Positions 17,042 through 26,204 of a stretch of DNA of 64,000 nt are shown here, one piece after another. The position numbers were made by a program, and so were the translations under genes. This DNA is from Paenibacillus algorifonticola (GTDB lineage Bacteria > Bacillota > Bacilli > Paenibacillales > Paenibacillaceae). The notes under the pieces are model-generated. The model did not search any database and was not told the origin of the DNA. It saw only the letters and a program-made list of their open reading frames with translations. The first letter of the stretch is position 1. Each line of letters opens with the position of its first letter. The stretch lies in the NCBI RefSeq assembly GCF_000971975.1, contig NZ_LAQO01000003.1, positions 322,024-386,023 of the forward strand, read 5' to 3'.

Positions 17042-17875
17042 TTAAGAGAATGGCAGCCTGCTCCATGTACCGCGCGTATAGCAAAGGCTCATGCCCGCGC
17101 GTTCCATATTCCGATGACTGCTAGAGCAATAGGCGGCTTGTCCGACAATGAGGCTGCATCCCGCTTGGGCAGCAGCACGTAAGCGGGATGCAATTAACGC
17201 CGCTTGAACACCTCTCTGCCGATATTCCGGCAATGTAGCGGCAAATGTAAGGGATGCGGTATGTTCATGTATATGCATGACGCCGACCCCAACAGCGACA
17301 TGATCGAGCTCAGCAGCATAAAACTGCCAGCCTTCCCGGCTGAACAGCATGCGGTTATTGTCCGCAATATGATTTTTCCCAGCAATCGGCAGCCCGCTGC
17401 CAAACGCATGCAGCTCCGCGTAAAGATCAATCTCGTTCTCACTCAGCCTGCGTACGACTATTCCCGTCTGACGCTGCTCCAGCTTCACGTCTGCTTGTTC
17501 AGCGATGCTTCCTGCCATGTTCGCATGAAAGCCCGACTGGTAAAACCCTTGCTTGGCAAGCGCCAGCAGCGTCTCCCCATCTGTGCGTGACGGCACGATT
17601 TCAAATTGCGGACTCCCGCCCTGCTCTTTATACCACTTTAGCACTTCATCCAGCTGTGCTGCGCCTGCGCTGCCAAAGCCTTTAACCGTATTAAATTGCG
17701 GCCATGGCATTTGACGGCTGGCGAGCGCCAGCGCTGAGCCGAAGCGCTGAAGTGCTATTCCCATCGGGTTATTTTCCCGTTCCTGAATGGCTTTCATTCG
17801 ATCCAGCATATATACAAGCTCGGAGTTCTCAACGCGCTCCACGAGCTCGGGGGTAGTCATCCACGTATTCAACAA
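17042..17875 (-). CDS. GNAT-family N-acetyltransferase
   Basis: About 277 residues. The C-terminal GNAT domain shows an acetyl-CoA-binding block near RQRGVQAALIASRLR (R-G-x-x-x-x-L) preceded by strands HTASLTFAATLPEY. The N-terminal 130 residues are a second, degenerate GNAT-like region (FGSAGAAQLDEVLKWYKEQG). The start is TTG at 17875, 7 bp after an excellent AAGGAGG; the upstream frame to 17932 has no such site. It lies 11 bp after the HAD pseudogene, with which it was probably co-transcribed. The acetyl acceptor is unknown. Confidence 0.8.
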   Translation of the reverse strand: MLNTWMTTPELVERVENSELVYMLDRMKAIQERENNPMGIALQRFGSALALASRQMPWPQFNTVKGFGSAGAAQLDEVLKWYKEQGGSPQFEIVPSRTDGETLLALAKQGFYQSGFHANMAGSIAEQADVKLEQRQTGIVVRRLSENEIDLYAELHAFGSGLPIAGKNHIADNNRMLFSREGWQFYAAELDHVAVGVGVMHIHEHTASLTFAATLPEYRQRGVQAALIASRLRAAAQAGCSLIVGQAAYCSSSHRNMERAGMSLCYTRGTWSRLPFS

Positions 17876-17886
17876 GTAAAGCCTCC

Positions 17887-18382
17887 TTATAATCGTAATA
17901 ACGGAATATCCTTGATTTCTTTGATGATCCAATCTGCGCGGGAAAGATCCTGATCGCCGGAATGAATATTAATATAGCCAATGCAGCGCATGCCCGCCTC
18001 TTTAGCTGCGATTACTCCGTTGCGGGAATCCTCCAATACGACGCAATCTGCTGGAGACACGCCAAGCTGCAAAGCTGCCTCCAAATAAACATCAGGCACT
18101 GGCTTGCCGCTAGGCACTTCTTCTCCGCTTACGATACTTGCAAAATAATCGGCAATATCAAACTTGCGCAGCACCTCTTCAATAAAAATCCGCGGTGAGG
18201 AAGAGGCCATATTCCACACGAATGAGGCGCCACATGGCCGGATTGGTCATGCCAACGTATTTTTCCAAGTCGTCCTGCGTGACCTTGAAGCCCAAATACT
18301 CCATCGTCTCGATATCGACTTCAAAATGCAATGGCTCACTATCAATAATGACACCATCCATATCGAAAATAAATGCTTTCAT
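17887..18382 (-). pseudogene. HAD-superfamily phosphatase / beta-phosphoglucomutase-like gene, internal deletion and frameshift
   Basis: Two frames on the same strand make up one HAD protein. The 5' part (to about 18200) starts MKAFIFDMDGVIIDSEPLHF, giving the DxDxV/T nucleophile motif, and runs to RLIRVEYG. The 3' part, in another frame, begins at ASSSPRIFIEEVLRKF (motif II region) and continues through SGKPVPDVYLEAA (motif III lysine) and VVLEDSRNGVIAAKEAG (motif IV). Together they make about 165 residues against about 215 in the family. The missing piece is roughly 50 residues, the cap-domain segment between the two motifs, so both a deletion and a frame change have occurred. The protein cannot fold normally. 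Confidence 0.85.
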
Positions 18383-18538
18383 CGCGCTCTTTCCATTCTG
18401 TTTTATTTTTTGTTTACATAATTATTTTTATGTAACTTAATAATTGATTTCAGACTATTCAGAAAATACGCTCTTGCTATTCCCTTTATGCTACAGTAAA
18501 TCGTATACTGCGGCGATAGCCGATTATAAACAATGGGC

Positions 18539-19207
18539 TTAAGTCTGCAGCAAGTGAATGTGCGAAATCCGCGGAAACTCGAATCGTCCTATTGAAGCGA
18601 CTACCACTTCTGCCGGATAAAATTGCGCCTGTCTGCCGCCTGAGAAATACCATTCCCGGGCTTGCTTCACCACAATAAATAGCCCGTGCTCATCGCCGAC
18701 AGGAGTTAGCCCCTCGCTATCCTCACGCCAATTGGGAACGCCAAGCGCATTTAGCTCCCGAACGGCAGGGATGACCTCTGCGGCGACGATGCCAAGCTCA
18801 CTGATTTCGATGCAATCGGCGATGGCGAACGGGTGCGCGGTACTATTTTTCAACTGATGTCTGGCAATGAACTCGACTATATTTCCAGCAGGATCAGCGA
18901 AATAAACGGCCCCTGCATCCCATGAAGCGAAAAACACCTCGTCTCTGCCCTGCTCCTCAATAAGCGTCACTTTCCCCTTTAACCAGCGTTTCGCTTCCAC
19001 CAGCTTGTTTTCCGGTATATTGACGGCAAAATGATAGAAGGGCTCGGTCTGGTCCGTTGTCGCTCGGAAAGTGAGCTGCGTGCTCCCAATAGCTGTGGTG
19101 AAGGACTGCTCGTTTCGATCTAGCACCGGGAAACCAAGCTGCTCGTTATAAAAGGAATACAGCGCGTCCAGCCTGCTTGTCCATAATGTGATTTGTTCAA
19201 ATTTCAT
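18539..19207 (-). CDS. VOC-family (glyoxalase/bleomycin resistance fold) protein
   Basis: 222 residues. The N-terminal half (about 1-117) is a clear VOC module: LWTSRLDALYSFYNEQLGFPV, then YHFAVNIPENKL, and AVYFADPAGNIVEFIAR with the terminal metal-ligand glutamate. The C-terminal half (about 125-220) is a second, weaker module (ISELGIVAAEV...). Such proteins bind metal and act as lyases, dioxygenases or resistance proteins; the substrate is unknown. A strong site (GGGAGGAAT) precedes the ATG. Single gene. Confidence 0.8.
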   Translation of the reverse strand: MKFEQITLWTSRLDALYSFYNEQLGFPVLDRNEQSFTTAIGSTQLTFRATTDQTEPFYHFAVNIPENKLVEAKRWLKGKVTLIEEQGRDEVFFASWDAGAVYFADPAGNIVEFIARHQLKNSTAHPFAIADCIEISELGIVAAEVIPAVRELNALGVPNWREDSEGLTPVGDEHGLFIVVKQAREWYFSGGRQAQFYPAEVVVASIGRFEFPRISHIHLLQT

Positions 19208-19303
19208 CGTGCCTATTCCTCCCTAAAGCGAAGCATTATTGCCTGCATATAACAAACATTTCTATAGTCTATCTTACCATAGTCCGCTGCCTGCCCTTTA
19301 GCT

Positions 19304-21148
19304 TTAACGCTGCAAGGGAATGACGACGGTTATCGTCGTGCCTGCACCGGCTGCAGATCGCACACTAAGCTCAGCATGCTCTCCGTACAGCAAAGACAGG
19401 CGGGAAATAACATTGCTCATTCCTATTCCTGCGCCTTCCTTCCCCCGTGTATCTGCCTCCTGCTGCGGGCTCATGCCTTTGCCATTATCACTTACCTCGA
19501 ACAACAATCGGCCTTCCGCCATCCGGCCGCTAATTTTCACAAGACCGCCCTGCTCGCCCGGTTCAGCGGATTCAAAGCCATGAATCATCGCATTTTCTAC
19601 AAGCGGCTGGAGAAAAAGCTTCGGAACGAGGCAATCCTCCGGCAGCCCCTCTACATCATAGGCCACTTTAAAAATGCCATCAAAGCGATTTTCCATAATA
19701 TGCGTGTAGCTTTTCAACCAATTTAAATCGTCGCCCAGCCGCACCATCTCCTGCTTGTTTTTCACCGTGTATTGCAGCATGGAAGACAGGCTGACGATCA
19801 TTCGGCTAATGGCAGGCTGGTCCCGGTCAATCGCCATCCAGTTCATAATGTTAAGCGTATTGTACAAAAAATGCGGGTTCAGCTGGAGATTAAGCGCCAT
19901 AATTTCCGCCTCCTTCTCCCGCAGCTGGCTTTCGTAGTTTTCTTGAATCAGCTCGCGAATTTTATCATTCATCACATTAAATTTTTTCGTTAAAATGCGG
20001 AATTCCAGCTGCGGCTGGTCAGGAATTTTCGCCGTAAAATCGCCTGCTCCGGTCATTTGAATGGCAACGAGCATTTTTTTGATCGGCTGGGTCAGGCGGC
20101 CCGCAATGAAAGAAGCAATGACGATGGATATAATGAGCAGCGCCACGCCTGAAAATATATCCATATAGCGAATGGCTGGCAAATTGCCGAGCAATTGCTT
20201 GTAAGGCGTCACATTCACCGTCACCCAGCCCGTAATCTCGGACGTATCATAGCTGATCAGCACATCCTCCCCTTTTTCTTTTACAAGCGAGGTGCCGGAC
20301 GGCTGCCCAAATTCCGTATCATACCAATGATTGCTGTCAAGCGTTCCGAGCTTGGCTATTTCCGGGTGTGTAACGATTGTGCCATCCTTCGAAACAATAT
20401 AAGAATAAGAGCCTTGCACCGAAGAGAGGCTTTGTTCCTGGTTTCGCTGATAAAACGATTCATTGAAATTAAGCAGCAGTACGGGACGCTCGATTTGCCT
20501 CGGCCAAGTGTAGCTGGCACCGTCAATAATGGGCGAGCTATTGAGCAGGCGGGCGCAGGAAAACACCATCCGGAACTTGGCATCCATGTCATATAGCGCC
20601 TCCTGGCGGAATGCCCGGGTTAAATCGTAGGTTGGCACCCAAATAAGGCTGCCCTTGCTGGCCAGCACTTCCTTGTAAATGGCCGACTGGAGGAAGCCCT
20701 GCGGATCTACCGAGACGAATGGGGAGGAAGACGTATACATGCCGCTGCCCGATCCAAAGCTGAAATAGCTCGTCACGAGCTGAGCGGTATATAAATCCTG
20801 ATCATGTCCAAAATATTTATTCAAAATAACCGTTGCCTGCCGGTCCATCTGGACCAGCTCGTAATCGTTTTGCGGCTTAGGGCGGTTGAACAGCCGATAT
20901 AAGTCCGGGTCGGAAATGAGCGAAACCGTGCGCTCTTCAATATTGCTGAATACGATATCGCCGATTTCATTGTTTTTTTTCACAATTTCCAGCATGCTGT
21001 CGCGCGCATTCGTGACAATAATGTCCGAGCTTGCGTTGTAATGCAAAATGCCGTTTAGTACGGATGGCAGCGTAATCAGAAGCACAAAAAATAAAATGAG
21101 CCTCGTTCTGAATTTCATATCCCGTACACGCTCGCGAATTTTCCGCAA
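19304..21148 (-). CDS. YesM-type sensor histidine kinase
   Basis: 614 residues. An N-terminal transmembrane helix (LILFFVLLITLPSVL), a large extracytoplasmic Cache-like domain (about 35-300), a second helix (MDIFSGVALLIISIVIASF), a HAMP linker, and a His_kinase domain with NPHFLYNTLNIMNW (phospho-His) and a HATPase with ENAMIHGFES and GAGIGMSNV. This is the sugar-sensing YesM class. The first codon is TTG with AGGGA just upstream; an ATG eleven codons on is the alternative. It follows its response regulator by 33 bp. No transporter lies beside this pair, so its target is unclear. Confidence 0.9.
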   Translation of the reverse strand: MRKIRERVRDMKFRTRLILFFVLLITLPSVLNGILHYNASSDIIVTNARDSMLEIVKKNNEIGDIVFSNIEERTVSLISDPDLYRLFNRPKPQNDYELVQMDRQATVILNKYFGHDQDLYTAQLVTSYFSFGSGSGMYTSSSPFVSVDPQGFLQSAIYKEVLASKGSLIWVPTYDLTRAFRQEALYDMDAKFRMVFSCARLLNSSPIIDGASYTWPRQIERPVLLLNFNESFYQRNQEQSLSSVQGSYSYIVSKDGTIVTHPEIAKLGTLDSNHWYDTEFGQPSGTSLVKEKGEDVLISYDTSEITGWVTVNVTPYKQLLGNLPAIRYMDIFSGVALLIISIVIASFIAGRLTQPIKKMLVAIQMTGAGDFTAKIPDQPQLEFRILTKKFNVMNDKIRELIQENYESQLREKEAEIMALNLQLNPHFLYNTLNIMNWMAIDRDQPAISRMIVSLSSMLQYTVKNKQEMVRLGDDLNWLKSYTHIMENRFDGIFKVAYDVEGLPEDCLVPKLFLQPLVENAMIHGFESAEPGEQGGLVKISGRMAEGRLLFEVSDNGKGMSPQQEADTRGKEGAGIGMSNVISRLSLLYGEHAELSVRSAAGAGTTITVVIPLQR

Positions 21149-21181
21149 AATGTTCCCTGCTTCCTCCGGCTTCTGACACGG

Positions 21182-22801
21182 TCAGGAGCGCTTCATATGA
21201 CGGGCTATGGACCGGTATTCCTCTGGCGTCAGTCCAAATTCCTTTTTGAACACGCGATTAAAATATTTCACATCATGATAGCCGAGGCTTCCAGCTACCT
21301 GATAAATTTTATCGTTGCTTGATTCCAGCAGCTGCCTCGCCTTTGTGAGCCGAACCTGCGTGACATATTGGCTGAAATTAATGTTCAGCTTGCTTTTGAA
21401 ATATTGGGAGAAATAGCTGGCATTAAAATGAAAGACGGCCGCAACCGACTCCAGTGACAAATCGTCCATATAATGCTCGTCAATATAAGCGATGCATTTG
21501 TAAATCAACTGCTCCTTATGCTCCCGCTTGGCCTCAGCATGAGCGGATGCCAGTAAGCCCAGCTGTTCCGCGATTACGGTTTGCAGAGCGCCTAGACTGT
21601 CGGCTTCACCCAAAGCCCTTTCCATGCGCAGCCCCCACTCCTCCACCGTCTGATGCTCCGGCATGGTCAAGCTTTCGGATAGCCGGGCAAGCAGCTTCTG
21701 GACGGAAAGCGTCAGCCGCTCTGGGCGTGGAAGCCCGCTGCCCGCTTCCCCGAGCAGCTTGTGCAGCAGCTCGCCTGCGGTGAGCCTAAGCTGCCCTTGC
21801 TCCTGTCCATGGACAACGGCCTCATGTAGCATGGCCTCATGCCGAGCATCCGGCTTAATCGTAAGCTCTGCACTCACCTTCGTCTGCCACGCATGGAATA
21901 CCGTCTGCACCTCGTCATAAAAGCTTTCGGATAAGGCTAGTCCTGCCTCTACATACATCTGCGAAGCGGAAGCTAGCACATCCTCCTCCTGCCTGCTCAC
22001 GCCAATCGTTATTTGATAGAAGCTGGGAACAGCCTGTTGTATTTTCTGCTGTATCGCTTGCAGCTGCTGCGCGCTTATTGAAGCATTCGTGACCGTAATC
22101 AGCCTGCCAGTCCTTCCTCCCTCTGCTTCATGCAGCGGAATGCTGCTGATAGCACCGCCTGATGGCGCAAGGCAAGCTTCCAATTCCTGCTGTATGCGGG
22201 GTAAAAGCCTTTCCTCCGGCTGCGATGTCGCCCTGCTGTTCAGCCGAATTTCGGTTAACAGCAGTATGCCGGGTCCACCGAAGCCGAGCAATTCTTCCAG
22301 CTCTTTGCTCTCAGCTTTGGATAACGCCTGGTTGTGCAGCCATTCCTTCATTACACGGCTGCGATACAATGGCGCAATCGTGTTCAGCTTTACTGCGAGC
22401 CGGCTATTTTCAAGCTGTGCCTCCTGCTCGGTTTTTAGGCTTCGCTCGGCTTTCTCCAACACAAGCGCGAATTTTTCCTGATCGACGGGCTTTAGCAAAT
22501 AATCAAAGGTGCCGAGCCCAATCGCTTTTTGGGCATAATCGAAATAGTCATAGCCGCTCAAATAAATAAATTTCTGCGGCTGATTCGATGGGGGAAGCTG
22601 CTCCAGAAAATCAAGGCCGTTCATCAAAGGCATTTGAATGTCGGAAATGATCAGCTGAAACGGCTGCTCCCGGCATTTTGACAGCGCTTCCTTTCCATTG
22701 CGCGCTGTAGAAATCGCATATTGAGGGCGGAGCTTTTGCAGCATTTTGGATAGCCCCGCCAAATGCCCCGGTTCATCATCCACAAGCAAAATGTTGTACA
22801 T
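21182..22801 (-). CDS. YesN-type response regulator (receiver + AraC DNA-binding domain)
   Basis: 539 residues. Receiver domain about 1-120 with phospho-acceptor Asp54 (ISDIQMP) and acidic pair DDE at 8-10; a long middle region about 130-420; and an AraC/XylS helix-turn-helix pair at the end (LLESSNDKIYQVAGSLGYHD, YFNRVFKKEFG). The start is the ATG at 22801, 8 bp after a perfect AGGAG. The frame is open to 23050, but that extension enters the MITE-like element and is an artefact. Partner of the adjacent YesM kinase. Confidence 0.9.
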   Translation of the reverse strand: MYNILLVDDEPGHLAGLSKMLQKLRPQYAISTARNGKEALSKCREQPFQLIISDIQMPLMNGLDFLEQLPPSNQPQKFIYLSGYDYFDYAQKAIGLGTFDYLLKPVDQEKFALVLEKAERSLKTEQEAQLENSRLAVKLNTIAPLYRSRVMKEWLHNQALSKAESKELEELLGFGGPGILLLTEIRLNSRATSQPEERLLPRIQQELEACLAPSGGAISSIPLHEAEGGRTGRLITVTNASISAQQLQAIQQKIQQAVPSFYQITIGVSRQEEDVLASASQMYVEAGLALSESFYDEVQTVFHAWQTKVSAELTIKPDARHEAMLHEAVVHGQEQGQLRLTAGELLHKLLGEAGSGLPRPERLTLSVQKLLARLSESLTMPEHQTVEEWGLRMERALGEADSLGALQTVIAEQLGLLASAHAEAKREHKEQLIYKCIAYIDEHYMDDLSLESVAAVFHFNASYFSQYFKSKLNINFSQYVTQVRLTKARQLLESSNDKIYQVAGSLGYHDVKYFNRVFKKEFGLTPEEYRSIARHMKRS

Positions 22802-22966
22802 GGACAGCGCTCCTGTTCGTTTCATTTTGGGCATGAGAATACCTTTATCGTACTTCTGTCTGATTTCCGATTGCAAGCGGAGATTTTGTAGAAAAATGAC
22901 TGATTTTGCGGAGGGAAAGTCTAGGATGAACAACGGGAGTAAAGATGAACAAAAACGATAATAGAC

Positions 22967-23478
22967 TAGGGCGTGTATGCAAACGTAAGCGAGCCAGATC
23001 CTGATCGAATTCAGCGTCAAACATAAGCCCGCTACTACCGGGAATGTCACCCTTCATGAATGTGGACATACATATCGAAAGACAGCTTCATGCTCTTCAT
23101 TTCAGGGGCTTATTCATAGCTCAAAGATAGACTTGGTGGACACAGCAGCCGCTATTTCAACAGAATCACGGGTTATGGGACAGGCTGCGGACTCAGGAGC
23201 CGCTAATGCGCTGCCAAAAGCCATTTTGACGGGTTGAGGAGGGCAATAACGGATTTCCTGTCCGCGTGCGGCCTGAAATCGGTTCAAAAGCCAGAATAGC
23301 GGAACCTCAGTCCTTCAAAAAAGGAGTGTGCGTCCCAAGCTGCATGGTCTCAGCCACAGTGTTCTCAGCCACAATCGCATGCTACGGTTTCCCAGCCTTG
23401 AATCGCAAGAGGAAATTTGCCTCGATTAAGCGCTAAGCAAGGCTCGACATGCCGACTCCGGTTTGCATACACACCCTA
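22967..23478. mobile_element. MITE-like element, copy A (512 bp, with a perfect 7-bp target duplication)
   Basis: Terminal inverted repeats of 18 bp (TAGGGCGTGTATGCAAAC at the left; TAGGGTGTGTATGCAAAC on the other strand at the right) match at 17 of 18. The element is flanked by the direct repeat AATAGAC at 22960-22966 and 23479-23485. It resembles 55636-56025 over its length, but has about 120 extra bases near its left end (about 22999-23125). No transposase frame is present, so it would need an enzyme supplied in trans. Confidence 0.85.
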
Positions 23479-23508
23479 AATAGACGCTCTCTCAACGAGG
23501 CGTCTATT
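23479..23508 (-). terminator. Terminator hairpin of the propeller-protein gene, split from its T-tract by the MITE
   Basis: AATAGACGC and GCGTCTATT pair perfectly (9 bp). Reading on the minus strand, the next bases before insertion would have been ATCGTTTTTG, now on the far side of the element at 22950-22959. The target duplication is the hairpin's own arm. Confidence 0.65.
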
Positions 23509-23521
23509 AACCTATCTCTAT

Positions 23522-24877
23522 TTAATTTTTTATCAGGCCTGCAGGCAGCTTTACGGCAAGCAGCGTGCCGCCAGAGCGAACATATATCATATCGCCAGAC
23601 TTCAACGTCGAATCAAACTCGCGCGAACCGGTTTTCACGCTGAAAACGGGCTTTGTAGTTGCAAAATTATACGCATCCAGCGTCCCATCTGCGCGTGCGA
23701 CAAACAGGCCATTGGCGAATAAATCCGTCTGTACGGGCTTAATACCGCTTGGGAAATGGATTCCTTGCCCGCTCGTCGTCTTTAAAGCGAGAATGGAATT
23801 ATCGCTGAAGCTCTGGTAGAGCAGCTTGCCTCCATGAATGCTATAGAGCGGTTGAAATTCTTTCGGATTTGGCGCATTCCACCGCTGAACGGCTTTACCG
23901 TTTGGGGTATACGAGGAGAAATTGTATTTGGCAACCGCATTTCCCTGATAAATATACAGGTCATTCCCATCCAGAAATGCTGAGCCATAAGCGCCGCCGG
24001 ATTGAATTAGTCCAGGTATCTCAGGCTCCACCGTCCAGTTGTACACTCGCTCACCCTTCTTCTTCCCAGTCAATAAGTCAAGGACGGCGATTTGCAAACT
24101 TTTATTGATGGAATCGTCATCTCCCCTCATGAACGTGTCCATGACCGAGTAGACCAGTCCGTCCTTGACCAAGAGCGGGGAAAATTGAGCAAAGGACGTC
24201 CAAAGCTTTTTGCCTGTTGCCTGGTCGTATGCATTAATCTGATTAGAAGTAAGAGCGCCTTGAACCAAATAACTGCGAAGCACGACACCTTTGCTTACGG
24301 TAATGTCATTTGTAGGAACTGCATCTTCCTCTACTATTTTCCATTTCAACTTACCCGTTGCCCGTTCTAGTGCAAAAAGGGTTAAATTTTGCGTTACATA
24401 AATCGTATCTCCGACCGGAATGATCTTATCCGCTTTATCCGCACGAATCGCTGTCGTCCACTGCTTGCTGCCATTTTTGGTAACCGCAATGACTGCCCCA
24501 TCTGTTGTAAGACCATACAAACTGCCTTGATCATAGGCGAGCACAGGCCTCAGGCCAGAACCATATTTCCACAGCTGTCGTCCACTTGTACCGTCATAAG
24601 CAGCAAGCTGACCTCCATTTACAAGTGCGAAAAGGCGTCCTTCCTCTGCAAGCGCTGCCGTGATTGATCGGCCGTCCTGATCAAATTTCGCAAGCGGCAA
24701 GCTCCACATTGATTTGACTGCTGGTCCAGAGCCAACTCCATACATCGGGGTAGAACTATTAATAATTGGCTTCTCAGCAAACACAACCGATCCTCCCTGC
24801 AAGCCGCAGGCGAGAATGGAGGAAGTTACGCTAACAGCGACGATCCTTTTCATTTGTTGCGAAAGATTGATACGCAT
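23522..24877 (-). CDS. Secreted PQQ-like beta-propeller repeat protein
   Basis: About 451 residues from the ATG at 24877, which has GGGAGG 7 bp upstream; the open frame to 24916 has no such site. An N-terminal signal peptide (MKRIVAVSVTSSILACGL, then FAEKP) is followed by repeated outer-strand units of the PQQ_2 type, for example AYDGTSGRQLWKYGSG, ALERATGKLKWKIVEE and AYDQATGKKLWTSFAQ. This predicts an eight-bladed propeller exported across the membrane. Such proteins often scaffold or fold envelope proteins; no enzyme role is implied. Single gene whose terminator has been invaded by a MITE-like element. Confidence 0.85.
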   Translation of the reverse strand: MRINLSQQMKRIVAVSVTSSILACGLQGGSVVFAEKPIINSSTPMYGVGSGPAVKSMWSLPLAKFDQDGRSITAALAEEGRLFALVNGGQLAAYDGTSGRQLWKYGSGLRPVLAYDQGSLYGLTTDGAVIAVTKNGSKQWTTAIRADKADKIIPVGDTIYVTQNLTLFALERATGKLKWKIVEEDAVPTNDITVSKGVVLRSYLVQGALTSNQINAYDQATGKKLWTSFAQFSPLLVKDGLVYSVMDTFMRGDDDSINKSLQIAVLDLLTGKKKGERVYNWTVEPEIPGLIQSGGAYGSAFLDGNDLYIYQGNAVAKYNFSSYTPNGKAVQRWNAPNPKEFQPLYSIHGGKLLYQSFSDNSILALKTTSGQGIHFPSGIKPVQTDLFANGLFVARADGTLDAYNFATTKPVFSVKTGSREFDSTLKSGDMIYVRSGGTLLAVKLPAGLIKN

Positions 24878-24937
24878 CTGGCACCCTCCCATTCCTTCAT
24901 ATTCTAAAATATGCACGACACTTTCGCAGCATAAATG

Positions 24938-24973
24938 ACCGAATTACCCGTTGATCTACAAGGGCAATCCGGT
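24938..24973 (-). terminator. Possible terminator hairpin after the HAMP-type kinase
   Basis: ACCGAATTACCC and GGGCAATCCGGT pair with two mismatches around a 12-base loop. The T-tract is weak. Confidence 0.35.
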
Positions 24974-25121
24974 TATGGTTTAAACGCCATGATCCGACGA
25001 TCAAAACGCTCTGCGATTCCGTTGTCTTTTAATAAAGTCGTGTGATATCCATATTATAGGTTAAGCGAGCTAACGATTCTACTTAATTTTATGAAAATCG
25101 GTACTTTTTCACCAAATATTC

Positions 25122-26204
25122 CTAAGCCTCAGCACCCTCTAAGTGCAGCGGCAAAGAAACCGTAAATTCAGTCCCTTCTCCCAGCTTGCTGCTTACGGCT
25201 ATCGAGCCGCGATGCAGCTCCATAATTTTATGGACGATGGACAGCCCAAGGCCGCTGCCCCCTACCGTTCGGGCTCGTGCTTTATCTGCTTTATAAAAGC
25301 GTTCGAAAATACGCCCATGATCCTGCTCGTCAATTCCTGAACCTGTATCTGCGATGCGTACGACCGCATGATCTTCGGTACGCGTGAGGAAAATCGTTAT
25401 TTTCCCGCCTTCAGGAGTAAACTTAATGCCATTATGAATCAGGTTCAGCCAAACTTGACTCATCAGATCCTCGTCTGCGCTGATCTCTACCTCATCAGCT
25501 TCCACGCTCATATCGATCTTCTTCTCCTCCCACTGCGGCTCACAAGCGAGAATAAGCGATACGAGCTGCTTATCCAGCCGATAAGCTGTAGGATGAAACG
25601 GACGTCTATCCGAATCCAAAACTGCAAGCTTTAGCAGGTTATCGCTGAGCTTCGATAAACGGATGCATTCCGTTTCGATAATGGTCAAATACCGATGCCG
25701 CTGCTCTACATTCAATTTGTCATCCTTTAGCGCCTTGGCAAACCCGCTGATCGATGTAAGGGGCGAGCCGATTTCATGCGATACGTTCGAGATGAACTCC
25801 TGCCGAAGCTCCTCCATCTCCTTCAAATTCGCCGCCATGCTATTGATGCTGTCAACGAGCTGCACATAGGGATGCCGCTGCTGTTCGTTGTTTCTGCCGA
25901 ACTCCCACTCCAGATTGATTCGAAAGTCCCCATTTGAAATGCGTCTCAGCGCTTCAAGCATGTCGTTCAGAAAGTAATGCTCCCTCGGCCGAAAATACTT
26001 GCTGACAATGGCAATTCCAATACCAAAGAAACAAAAACCGAGCACCGCATTTATGAGCAAACTGAGCAAGTCATGAGGGGTCCATGCCATTGCCGAATAA
26101 GCAGCCTTTGTAATATAAAATGAAATGATCCAGCTGGCGAGCAACGCCAACAGGACAAGCACAAAATTCATCGCCATATGGAGGAAGCTTGGTTTCCGGT
26201 TCAA
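25122..26204 (-). CDS. HAMP-containing sensor histidine kinase
   Basis: 360 residues. Two N-terminal transmembrane helices (FVLVLLALLASWII; LLSLLINAVLGFCFFGIGIAIV), a HAMP-like linker, HisKA with SHEIGSPLTS (phospho-His near 140), and a HATPase with an N-box (LIHNGIKFTPEGG) and G-boxes DTGSGI and GGSGLGLSIV. The short extracellular loop between helices suggests membrane-intrinsic (BceS-like or cell-envelope) sensing. The start is TTG, whose last two bases lie in the TGA stop of the regulator (TTGA). Likely partner of the preceding regulator and of the adjacent ABC exporter. Confidence 0.9.
   Translation of the reverse strand: MNRKPSFLHMAMNFVLVLLALLASWIISFYITKAAYSAMAWTPHDLLSLLINAVLGFCFFGIGIAIVSKYFRPREHYFLNDMLEALRRISNGDFRINLEWEFGRNNEQQRHPYVQLVDSINSMAANLKEMEELRQEFISNVSHEIGSPLTSISGFAKALKDDKLNVEQRHRYLTIIETECIRLSKLSDNLLKLAVLDSDRRPFHPTAYRLDKQLVSLILACEPQWEEKKIDMSVEADEVEISADEDLMSQVWLNLIHNGIKFTPEGGKITIFLTRTEDHAVVRIADTGSGIDEQDHGRIFERFYKADKARARTVGGSGLGLSIVHKIMELHRGSIAVSSKLGEGTEFTVSLPLHLEGAEA

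Noticed and set aside
22802..23050. N-terminal extension of the response regulator by 83 residues
   Set aside because: The extension lies in the MITE-like element and the real start has a perfect AGGAG site.
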